From the NCBI GenBank assembly GCA_003988855.1, contig QYAI01000004.1, positions 992,001 to 1,056,000 on the forward strand: a DNA stretch of 64,000 bases, written 5' to 3'. How positions within the stretch are numbered: position 1 is the first letter of the stretch; every line of letters starts with the position of its first letter. The notes beneath the pieces were generated by a model. That model saw only the letters and a program-made list of their open reading frames with translations. It did not search any database and was not told where the DNA came from. The position numbers were made by a program, and so were the translations under genes. The stretch comes from Arachnopeziza araneosa. Taxonomy: Eukaryota > Ascomycota > Leotiomycetes > Helotiales > Arachnopezizaceae. Below are positions 10,342 through 20,541 of this stretch, one piece after another.

Positions 10342-12330
10342 TTACACACCTCCCATTTCGTTCTTGGCCATCTCATCATCAAAACAAATCCGCTCAGCAT
10401 GATACTGGAGCGGGCCCTGCAAGCCATATGGGTACCACTCGAGCAAAATCGTCTGGGTCTTCCGCTTATGGTCGTAGATTGGTGTGTGCCAAGTCTCCAC
10501 AACCCGCTGGTGTGGTTTCGGCCAGGAAGCCTGATCTTCCGTGACCTCGAATAAGCATTGGGCCTCTTCAAAATCCAACACCTTCCGCGATATCCTCTCG
10601 AAAAATCCCGCCTTGTTGTTCAGCGGCATCATTCGATGGAGGAGGTCGAGAGCACGACGTCGGAGGCCGGGGGAGCGGCATTTCTCAGCTGCGAAGCCGA
10701 GGGGGTAGGTGATGCATTGTTCGAACTGATAAGGGGAGGGTTTGGGAGTACCGGGCTCCACAGAGTCTCTGCTTGAGGAATTGGATGAGGAGGAGGAATT
10801 TGGTACAATTTTCACCTCATGCTTGATTTGGGATCTTTCATCCTCCGTAACGACCTGCTCTCCCAACCGGACGATCGTCTCGAATTTCTCCGTGTGCGGG
10901 TCATAACTCATATCGCCTCCTCCAGTACCGATGAGACCGTAATTTTCAAGAATGGCCATGACGTTATGAGATCTCAAGATTCGTATCATGCGCAGGTCTT
11001 CCGAGGTTAGGATGGAAAGCCGATCCGCCATGAAGTGTCCAAGCAGAACAGCCCATTTCTCGAGCTGCTCAATCATATTATACCTTTGGGCGGTCTCTTT
11101 CTGAGAGATGGCGGATCGTTCGCTGTCGGTGGCTCCGATTTCTGGCTCGAAAGCCCAACCGATCAAGGCGTTGAGGCGATCATTTGCTTCGTCGATTGAT
11201 GTGAACTTTGAATCACAAACTGGGACTCCTTGGAGCGACACTGGAAGATAAAATTCATCATCATCTACGGGGTAGCTTCCGATTCCACCGGTTCGATAAC
11301 CGCCAAATGTCATGGCCAGTTTCTTATCAACTTCATCCATTGATGCTGTGCTGTTGTCAAGTCAGCGTCATAAAGTCATAAATTACAGAAGAGCATTACC
11401 CAAAGCGACTCGCGTAGGACTCCAAGAGGGCCGCACCACTCCTGACGTGTGTCCAGGCATTGTTGGGAGATTTATTCATGGAATCAATACTGGTAAACAA
11501 GAGGCACATGATCAAAGTCAATTGATGGCTGACTTTGTCCTCTTTCAATCGTTTATTGAGGCTTCTGATGGCCTTATTGTATTGGGTGAGGGCGAATTTT
11601 TCGTTCACAGTATGTCCGGTTTCAATTTCTATGAGGCGATCTTCGTGGACTGCAGCTAGTGCTATAAGAGCATGTCGAACCGGTTTTTCCAGTAACCCTA
11701 TCTGTCCGCCGATAAAGTGGTAGAAATGACTATGCTCAGCATGGATCTCGAAATCATAAGCAGTTCGGGCTTTATAGAAGTCAAAGAGTCGATGTTCCTC
11801 ACGTGTTCCCGGGAAGTCCAAAAGTGGGTTCTTGTATGGCTTCATGATGCTGAACTCATCCTCGATGATCAAAGTTTCAGAAGTTAATATCAAGGCGCCT
11901 TCCTTCGCCGATGAGTTTGGCATGGACGAGGACGATAGTGTTGGTGATGATGATGATGGAGGTGTTGAGATGCCGTCTGAGGAGTCGCTTCCCTTTGATT
12001 CTAACGGTTCCAAGCGGCGAGGCTGTGCGACGGTGCCTTTGGCCACTGGATAGCCTGGGCATGTCCATCCAGAGCGCACACATTTCAGACAAGCGGGTCT
12101 TGTTTCGTCGCATTTGATTCTTCGAGTCCTATTGATGCCGTGTTAGTAAGACAGAGCTCTCGTCCGGGCCGGAAGCGCTGGGGATCCTCACTTGCTATTT
12201 ATCACATCAGCCGGTATTTCTCAGACTCGAGAATGGCTTACCAGATATTACAGCCGGTCTTTGATTTAGGCCCGCCTCTTCGGCCTCTCTTCTCCGCCGC
12301 ACTGGCATCTTCTAACATGATTTGAACCAT
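10342..12330 (-). CDS. Zn(II)2Cys6 fungal transcription factor
   Basis: Model: exons 12330-12242, 12194-12192, 12128-11400 and 11350-10342, giving 609 residues. The zinc cluster at about residues 25-55 reads SKTGCNI|C K|TRRIKCDETRPACLKC, followed by VRSGWTCPGYP. Its second cysteine exists only if a 3-nt exon CAA (12194-12192) is spliced between a 47-nt intron (GTAAGC, GCTGAT, TAG) and a 63-nt intron (GTGAGG, TTACTAAC, TAG). Skipping it turns that Cys into Trp and drops one residue. A third intron, 11399-11351 (GTAATG, GCTGAC, CAG), joins RFG to TASMDEVD. Downstream of a Ser-rich linker is the helical fungal-specific regulatory region (HRLFDFYKARTAYDF, RHALIALAAVHEDRL, LTLIMCLLFTSIDSM), typical of the Fungal_trans_2 group (PF11951). 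It is probably a nuclear DNA-binding regulator; targets are unknown. ATG 12318 is an alternative in-frame start. Confidence 0.85.
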
Positions 12331-14848
12331 CTGGACGCTGACCAACGCTGGATGGCGGAGTTCTTCGAGGGGCAATGCTTCGAGTGACTCGACCCTCCGC
12401 GATGAGGGTTCGTCCTGGGGAAATGGCGGGAGGCACCACGGTCACCGTCGACCGACACAAGCTCACACTTGTCTCTTGGTGGGGAGAGGTGGAGAGAAAA
12501 GAATGAATGTGCAGAGGCACCGGCGATAGGGCTGCTTTTAGCGTCCACTAGCCGAGTCGGACGGCAGTCCCGTACCCCAGGATGGAAAGGAAGGAGAGGA
12601 TGGATGCATTTATCCGGTTGGCTCTTTCCCGTCAAGGGGCTCGCATGGACGTTCATTTCGGGACATGGTTCGAGTGGTGGCGTGAATCCAGACGACGAGG
12701 GAATAAATAGAAATGGCCAAGCCACCACTTCAGGGTCCAGACGTTGATGCATCTTTGCCTGCCGTTTCTTGGGTGCAAGAGTGGACTTAAGCACCACGCA
12801 TACGCATATAGATGCACGCAGCGCACCATGAAAACATTGGACGAATGATACTCGCACCAGACGACGTCGATGGTGGTTGATATCTGTGCCAAGGCCTCAT
12901 TCCTCAGGCTGGAAAAAGATACATCTTCATTATTGCCGACATTCCAGAAATACCCACCCTTGACCTCAATTCTGAGACGTACCTGCTTGAGCCTCAAGTC
13001 ACACAAGACTTTCGAGCCGCAGCATCTCATTTGTCGCTATTCTTCACGGGAACATGGCCTGGTCGTCGTCGGCTTACCGCAACAATCTACCTCTCACTCA
13101 TAGAGACTCAAATAGCCTCTATGCGCAGCCATGCTCTAAATATACCAAGTCGAGCGGTATCAATCTACTCGCACAAAAGGGATTGCTGCGAGCTCATTCC
13201 GAGCCGTTGTTATCCGCTTAGATGGAGGGAGGAAGAATTGGTGGTGCGAGGGAAGTCCAGCGGTGCGGTAGTGAAGTTGCATCATTACCATCCCACGATG
13301 ACAAGAAGCAATCGCACGACTGCTGGTTGCAAAGGAGTGTTTACTTTCAAGAAACTTCTTCTCGCTAAACCTAGGCACGTGCTGCGTTGCTGCCTACACC
13401 TTCCTGTCTTGAGCTTAGGGTAAGTCCAATCGAGCCTTCCTTTGATCATCTCATCTCTCCTTATCCTTTTCAGCGTCTCGTTGGTATCTGCGTACATTAC
13501 TCTCATCTGTCAAGTTCAATTTCCGATTCTATTACTCCTGTTCAACTCGCGCTTCTGTTTTATCGATGTCATGGCCTCTCTCGCAAGGAGAGCAGGACCG
13601 TGAGACGTAAATCTATTGCCTCTTTCATTTCCTGGACACTGCACATCAAATTCGATGTAAGGATATAATATCTGGATATCCGTAATATGTAAACTTCTCC
13701 TTGTTGGCTAGAAGTTTGCAGCTTACATTTACGGATTGTCTCCTGGGCTACGAAGGCACCGAAATTGATGTTGAATCGGTGTGGCCCACTTGACTGCTGA
13801 ACACAATCATCTCTTCACGTGTGCCATCACCATAAGATTTACTGTGGAACAAGCCTTGAATCAGCTTCATTTTGTAAGTGGTGCAAGTCCCAATAGCGGC
13901 AATAGCGGCAATAGCGGTATTATTGCGAGTTTGGCGTATTCCAACCGCTGACGATGTGTCCACAGTCCAACGCTGTCGAAAAAGACAAACCACTCGATTT
14001 TGGGTGCAAAAGAGTCCTTTGATTGCATCGGAACCATACTTCCGCTTAGGCCGTCTCTTCGAGACAAATTTCGCAACGGGATAATACTCCATCGAAGATA
14101 GCCCAGGACTTCACGCGTTTCCTGTGGTAAGTGATGATGGAGCTTTTTAGAACTCAAATGGCGATCCATAGCACTCAATCACTCTTAAATTCATAATCGA
14201 GATCTTGGACACAGAACTAGACTCAGGCTTATTTATGGTTCAAGACGTCTTCTTTTCCAACATACGGACGGTTCTGAGCACCAGTCCTTCTCAACTCTCT
14301 AAACCACTATTTATTTATAGGACCCATTGCCAACATGGAAAATCTTTCTCTGATCGGCTGATATCTTTTGATGGTGCTATCGGTGCTGTCAAACAGGTTT
14401 CAAATCCGCCAGCGAGTGACAGCGCTTCTTAATGTTCCCATCTGCCAAGTTGTCTTCTCTTGATGAAAGGGTGGCATCTTTGGTGTAGGGTCATTGGCGC
14501 AGTGCGATTGTCGATAATGTGATATTGTACTTGCTTACTCTGTTTGTTTTGATTTGTTTTCTTTGCAGATTTCTTTACCCCGCTCCACACATCATCTCAA
14601 TCTATTCGAAGAGAGACTGCTAGGATGTGAGGCGATTCGTTTTTGATGGTCGTTGTTGTCAAGGGCAGGGGGTTACGGCTCATTGGTTGATGTTGCACAT
14701 ACCCCAAGATGATGGAACACGTATATGTGGCGGGTTAAAGATCTGATGATAACTTCATGATTACAGCCATTTTGATTTATTCTCAATTTTGTTTCTCGAC
14801 ATCTTTCTTTGACATTGTTAATGGAGTCGGGCGTTTGGTTTATCAATA
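12331..14848. other. Long divergent spacer
   Basis: A 2.5-kb region between the start of the Zn2Cys6 gene (minus) and the DUF6594 gene (plus). Open frames up to about 180 codons exist but carry no domain, no consistent codon bias and no matching splice signals. It probably contains two promoters and long 5' UTRs. GCGGCAATA-like words repeat at 13895-13917. Confidence 0.45.
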
Positions 14849-16429
14849 ATGGATGGCTGGGATCATATGTTGAGTGCTGTCACGGGGAGGGGAGCAGCTC
14901 GGGCAGAGCCTGACTTGGAACGTGGAGAAACCCCCACACTAGGTGAGTGGCTTGAATCGAGATCCGCTTGGCTTAACTAAGACAATGGTCTAGAATTACA
15001 GGATATCAAAAAGACTGGCTCGAACAAGACGGGAAAATCATCCGATTCAACACCCAAAGTAACACCTAAGATTCAAGGAGCTGGCTTCCCTGTTCCTAAA
15101 GTACGTGGGATGAAGCGAGTGTTGCGAACTAAGAAAGAACCCCAGAAACCTCGGATTCCTCCTCATATCCGGAAATGGATGAGAGGTTTCAAGGAAGTCG
15201 ATGATGATGGCTCGGAGCAATGGAATACCACACAACAGGCAGAAGAATCACTTGATCTCATACCACAATCCTCCGAAGATGAGGCTTCAGATCATGATGA
15301 TCATAAGAGTGCTTCGGACCAAAGCGCTACAACTCAAACATCAACAACTTCTTATTTATACAGCCGGCCACCCCTTCCCAAACGTGTTCTTTCGAATCCC
15401 GGCCAGCAAACACTTGCTGCCTCTCGAGGTCGTACAACGCGAAGATCAACAAAGGAAGAGTCCGTAACTTCCGTATCTTCATCGTCCTCGGGGATGTCCG
15501 AGACAAAACCTCTCACGCGAAAGTCGGATTTCAAAACCCAAACCTACTTTGATGGCAAAGCGGTCTTACCTGACGATATGGCGACTGATGATTTTGAAAT
15601 TCGAATGCAAAAGCTCTATGGACCAGGAGTTGTCTCAACCACTGCAACGTCAGCCACCGTGGATTTGGCCCAGATGCAGCGGGCTTATCTTCATTACATG
15701 CAACGAGAATGCATCCTGGAAGCATTGAAGTTCAAATACGAAAAGCCTGGAAATATGTCGTCGAAAGTTCTGAGTGATTATGGTATGTTGCACCTCCCCA
15801 CAATATGATCTCGAAAAGACTATACGGCAGACAATGAGCATCAACCACCGACAACTGACACGAGGACCAATGTTTTAGTATTAGCACTCAAGAACTATGA
15901 ATATATCCAGTCATGTTCTCGGCAAAAGAACAACACCAACCCATTCCTCATCTCAACAAACAAATCCCACGATCGCATCCTTCTCCAAGAAGAATGTGAT
16001 GATTGGATAGAAGAAGCCAAATACCACCGAGACTCCAAGACGCGTTTTCAAAACAATTTCCTCGTCAACAAGCTAGAACAAGATCTTAAGCGCATCACCA
16101 ATCTCGCTCCACCTTCTGATGAGAAAAATTGGCAGCTCATTGGAGGCTTGCGCGACATGAAAACTAGGAAAGAAATTTTGACGCTGTTCTTACAACGTCT
16201 GAAAATGGCGACTGTAGGTGGCATTTTCCTGGTCGCTCCTATGCTGGTCATGGTTTTGCACCAAAGTCTTCACGCGGTTCTGCTCACGGCTAGTCTCTGT
16301 GTGTTTGCGTTCGCGTTGCTGATGGCAATTTTCCTGGAGAAGGGTATTGATATCTTGAGAGCAACAGCTGTTTACGCAGCTGTGCTTATGATTTTTGTTG
16401 GGGCGCGCAGTTCGAGTATCCCTCGGTAG
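14849..16429 (+). CDS. DUF6594-type membrane protein
   Basis: Three exons, 14849-14942, 14994-15782 and 15879-16429. The introns are 51 nt (GTGAGT, TTAACTAAG, TAG) and 96 nt (GTATGT, AACTGAC, TAG). The product is 477 residues. The N-terminal half is a long disordered Ser/Thr/Lys-rich region. The middle (DLAQMQRAYLHYMQRECILEA, then LSDY|VLALKNYEYI) is the helical DUF6594 (PF20237) body. The last 75 residues hold three hydrophobic segments: MATVGGIFLVAPMLVMVL, HAVLLTASLCVFAFALLMAI and ILRATAVYAAVLMIFVGA. This is the family's usual C-terminal membrane anchor. The family is very common in Pezizomycotina and has no known function. ATG 14867 is a second possible start; a TAA at 14819 limits extension upstream. 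Confidence 0.8.
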
Positions 16430-18035
16430 GTCACGTAGGATTTCCTTGCAACGAATCTCCTTTGTACTTTGATGACATGGGGTTTGAAGGCTTGGGCATG
16501 GGCATTGTTGACAATTTTGCATCTACGGTTGTTAATTTTAGGGTCTATCTTGGATGTCTTTATGAAATTCAAGGCGGTTTTGACGGCTTGTGAAGGTTAC
16601 TATTCTCTTCTTATTTACCCCTCGGTGAGGGTCTGGATCTACTCCATGAGTACAATTTGCTGGCAATAACGGAACAGAATGTCTAGGGGAACACGGAACC
16701 CGCAATCGGATTATTCAATTATTTAAACATCTACTATCTATAATGTAACTAAGTTACAACTTAAAAAAAATAGTGGTCGAGCAGTCTGAGAAGAAACTTC
16801 ACTTTACTTACGTTTATTAATTTGCCATTTCCCCCTCGCTTTGTACAAGCCGTTTGCGGGTTTCTTTTGCAGGCTGATTCTGTTTAATAATTCCTGTTTA
16901 ATAATCTCTGCAGGCTAACTTCGGTTCGTTAGTCTCGGTATGATAATTTCTGTATAATTTCGGTATGTTTTTGCTATGTTCTCGGTTTTCTTCTATCCAA
17001 GTTTTTTTTCCTAGCCAACTACGTGTGTCCATTAACCGTTTATCACATGTGGTTTCCTCTCGATCTGGCGACTTTTTCGTTGTGTCATCTGTTCCTTCCT
17101 ACTCCAAGTGTTAGTCGAGACAAATTCACAAGAGGGCGGTAAACGACATGACTGCTGGACCACTGGTTGAGACGAAATCCTCTTATTTTCCTTGAGTAGT
17201 TGGGTTGGGAAAGTGTTTGGGCGGTGCGTGTGATTGGTCCCGTGGGAGAGACCGAGGAGAGACGATGGACAGGCGGGAGGTGGACTAGGCGGGCTATGAT
17301 GTAGGTGAGGTTTGGTCGTGATGACTGGGGAGGCGGACGCTATGTGCGGAACGAGGTTGTCAGTTGGCGTTATGCTCATGGAGGATAGAAGGAGGTGGAA
17401 GATTGTGGAATACGGAACGGGTTGCGCTGTATCTGTTGAACCAGAGCACCTCGCACGTTGTGCACACAGTGAGAATGCACACCTCAGTCCCTGTTCCAGA
17501 CACCCGTCCACGAAGGTGATGTTCGAGTTTTGAACGTCAAGTATTGCTGCTACCGTGGCACTTTGGCTACGAATGCCCAGGGTTATGTCGTAAGTGAAAT
17601 CGCTTTTCACACTTCTACTATCGACGTGCAATGTTTCAAAGATGCGTCTTTTGAGCACAGTTGAGAGATTTTTAAGAACTGGAGTCTCAGCCCATTAATT
17701 TATGATCCTTTACTACCACCTGAGGAGCAGCGGATGGATGTTGCAAGGTATGTAAAGGAACGAAGTGTATGCAAGCCTGATGTATTCGAAGAGTGGAAAG
17801 CCAGGCTATATAGCTACCCTTGTCCTGAACGCTCCTTCCTGTCTCATAACAAGGTACCTGTGTTTCATGAAGTGAAATTATTACTTCCGAGTTGACGTCT
17901 CTCGTGACAACTCTTTCGGACTCCAATATCTGAACACAGCTCACAACAAAGTCTCATCTGTTTAAACACTTTTGCTAAAGATTTTTCAGATACTTGAATT
18001 TATTTGCATATTAGACTGCTCATCTTGTTTAATAT
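16430..18035. other. Convergent spacer with AT-rich repeats
   Basis: Lies between the ends of the DUF6594 gene (plus) and the F-box gene (minus). About 16690-17030 is AT-rich with short direct repeats (CTGTTTAATAAT twice, CTCGGTATG and TTTCGGTATG variants). A 208-codon minus-strand frame at 17032-17658 is Pro/Ser/His-rich without a domain; I do not accept it as a gene. Confidence 0.4.
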
Positions 18036-19331
18036 TCATTCCATAACCTCAACTTCCTCGCTTCCAACTTCCCAGTCGGATTCCTCTGATTCCGATTTCA
18101 TGGCCTCTTCGTATCGTTCCTGATTGATTCTTTCCACTTTCTTAATCTCGTCCCTTCCAAGGATGCTTTTCCAAGCCAGCAAGTACGAATCATCCCTGTA
18201 GCCAGGCTCGGGGTCCAAGAACCCATAGGCAACCATCCTCCTGTTATCCCAGATGGCGAAGCCTAGATGTCGAAAGGGCTCGAATGAAATATGTTGTAGT
18301 GGTGACACATCGCCGCTCATGTCATGCGACATTTGTAAACCACCCACTTCTCGGAAATATCTCATAGTCCACGAAGACCAGTCGCTCAAGATCTCCAAGT
18401 CTTGCGGTCCTGTGGGTGCAGGAGTTGGCCAATCTCTCTTTGTCTGTAGAAAATCTGGAGAAGTCATGTTCTGTCCATCATCCTTGATGTAGTCCAAGAC
18501 GGACCATATCAGCTCGTCTTCAAGGTGTACGTCCATCTGATAGTAGTAAGGCTCTCCGCCCGTCATTTTCATTTGATTAAACGGGGCATCGTACAAATCC
18601 ACTACGGACAAGCGTGACAGCCTCTCTCTATCAAAATTCGTCCAGCTATTCAGGGAAGAACTGGCATTAGTTTTCAGGTCGTGGTGAAGTTGTACACGCC
18701 AAAAGGCTCGGGAAACACGCTGCTCCTCGATCCAAGTTGGCGGACCTATGTCGTGGATAGGAAATGGCTCCTCCTCTGGCTTCTGTTGCCACGAAGCGAT
18801 ATAGTGGTCATCAGGACCATACCAATCGCTTTCAAACTTAAACTTTTTGTCCACGAGATGCGAAGGTCTCAGAGCTTTGAAAGGCTTCAAGTAAAACTCA
18901 AGACAACTTATAGTAAGACAGGTGATCTTTCGAGATGTGGTAAGAATGCCTCGCAATACGGTGGCTGGAACTCCCGATGACAATTTTGGGGATGGTTCTG
19001 TCCACTGAGGTTCTCTGTAAACAAACGATGTTGTGTGGTGTCTGATAAGATTTCCAAAGCTTCTCCTGCCGTTGGCTTGAGGTGGTAGAGTTGCAGATCG
19101 GACCAAGGCGTCAATACGAATTAGAGCACAAGTATATTCATGAATAGCACTACCCGATGACGAGTTAGTTAACACTGCCTCGAAGACTTCGGGTCCACGG
19201 ATGTCGAAAAGACGAAATGCAGCTGGCGATGCTCTGAGAAGGCTGTCAAGAGACTCCAAATCCGGCAACTGACTCAAAATAGGCAAAAGAAGCTCTGGCG
19301 CAAGATCCTCGAGGATGGGCTCAGATTTCAT
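18036..19331 (-). CDS. F-box-like protein
   Basis: A single-exon gene of 431 codons. Residues 7-45 (LEDLAPELLLPILSQLPDLESLDSLLRASPAAFRLFD) match the F-box pattern of Pezizomycotina proteins, where the motif recruits Skp1 and the rest selects a substrate for an SCF ubiquitin ligase. The remainder is a divergent body with no leucine-rich or WD repeats that I can see. It ends in an acidic tail (SESEESDWEVGSEEVEVME). The frame is intact, begins at ATG 19331 and needs no intron. Many such proteins have no tested function, so a role in ubiquitin ligation is an inference from the N-terminal motif alone. Confidence 0.75.
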   Translation of the reverse strand: MKSEPILEDLAPELLLPILSQLPDLESLDSLLRASPAAFRLFDIRGPEVFEAVLTNSSSGSAIHEYTCALIRIDALVRSATLPPQANGRRSFGNLIRHHTTSFVYREPQWTEPSPKLSSGVPATVLRGILTTSRKITCLTISCLEFYLKPFKALRPSHLVDKKFKFESDWYGPDDHYIASWQQKPEEEPFPIHDIGPPTWIEEQRVSRAFWRVQLHHDLKTNASSSLNSWTNFDRERLSRLSVVDLYDAPFNQMKMTGGEPYYYQMDVHLEDELIWSVLDYIKDDGQNMTSPDFLQTKRDWPTPAPTGPQDLEILSDWSSWTMRYFREVGGLQMSHDMSGDVSPLQHISFEPFRHLGFAIWDNRRMVAYGFLDPEPGYRDDSYLLAWKSILGRDEIKKVERINQERYEEAMKSESEESDWEVGSEEVEVME

Positions 19332-20541
19332 GTTTACCGTGTGAAATGGGTGGAACCGAGAGTAAGAGACAAGCTTCGGAAAGCCCTCTGTAAACCGGAT
19401 GACATAGCAGTAAGACCATGGAATAAGACCAAGCAGAGGAGGAACTTGGAACTGGGTTCCTCAGAAGATAAGTAGGCTGACAATAGGTAATCTTACTTAC
19501 TCCGGGTATTAAGGCTACCCACCTCGCTAACTTTGCCAAATGTAGTAACTCCTACCTTTTTGGACGCTCCGAAGAAGAAGCCGTTTTAGATACTATCTAC
19601 CTTGTATACTCGTGAAATCTGTACAAGCTGAGAACCATTTTGATGATGAATGCGCCACAATACGCAGGGTAGATGCGGCTGATAGAATATGGTGGGGTGA
19701 TTAGCTTGCAAACTGTGGCCTCCTCTCCTCAACAAACTAATAATAGAGGTTATATCGTAAGTCGAAGTAAATAGAATTGTTTAAGAATGTTGTTACTAGA
19801 AGTTTATTTTTAAGGACTGATTCTTGGGATGTTTGAGGCAGAAGAGTTGCCAGAGATTAATACCATTAGTTTAAAATGTCTAGATTTGAGTCTATTTTGC
19901 ATTCAGCGATTGAGAGTTCCACATAGCAGCTCTCTAGAATATTTCGTACAATGTCTATACAGACAAGAGTATACATCCTGAGTAGTTTTCTGACTCGACC
20001 GTATAAACAGAGCGCGTTTTCAAAGAGGTCTCTGAAGTTTCTTGAATACCAACATATGTGTATCCTTCCGATTTTTCCTATCTCGCGTGTTTCGCTACTT
20101 AGACGATCTTTCGGTTGGCGTACAAAACATCTTGGCTTTGTCTCAAGCGATGAGCTCGAGTATGCAGGTGGGCGGAAGATTTCCGCTAGAAAGCGGAAAT
20201 TAGCACGTGACTAAGCGCGACTATCCAGGTATCTTATCATAATAAAGGGAAATGTTTGGGCTATTCAAGAAAATATGCTTCTTCTGGCTTAAGAGTTTCT
20301 TTAGGTAAAGACGAGACGAGGAAAAGTGATCTCACTGCAGCAAAGGTATAACACGTGATAATACATTTCCTTTTTCAGACGGCGATGACATCAACACTGT
20401 TCCTTAGCGGCGATGCTTTTCCTAACTTTGATTGCAATACCAATTCACGCTCCCAAGCGCGTGACGTAGAGCACAGTCGTGACAATGGCTTGGTTTGGTA
20501 GGCACATAATTTCCTTCGCATTTTCGAAGAACTTCTCATGA
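19332..20541. other. Divergent spacer between F-box and UVDE genes
   Basis: A 1.2-kb region that should contain both promoters. It has CACGTGA E-boxes at 20204-20210 and 20352-20358 and a perfect 9-bp inverted repeat at 20179-20200. An 87-codon plus-strand frame at 19951-20214 has no recognisable domain and is not called. Confidence 0.5.
20179..20200. promoter_or_regulatory. Perfect 9-bp inverted repeat near an E-box
   Basis: ATTTCCGCT (20179-20187), a 4-nt spacer AGAA, then AGCGGAAAT (20192-20200). It is followed three bases later by CACGTGA. It could be a binding site for a dimeric regulator of the UVDE or F-box gene; this is inferred from symmetry and position only. Confidence 0.35.

Noticed and set aside
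17032..17658. A 208-codon minus-strand open frame
   Set aside because: Pro/Ser/His-rich, no domain, no splice structure, lies in a convergent spacer; likely chance.
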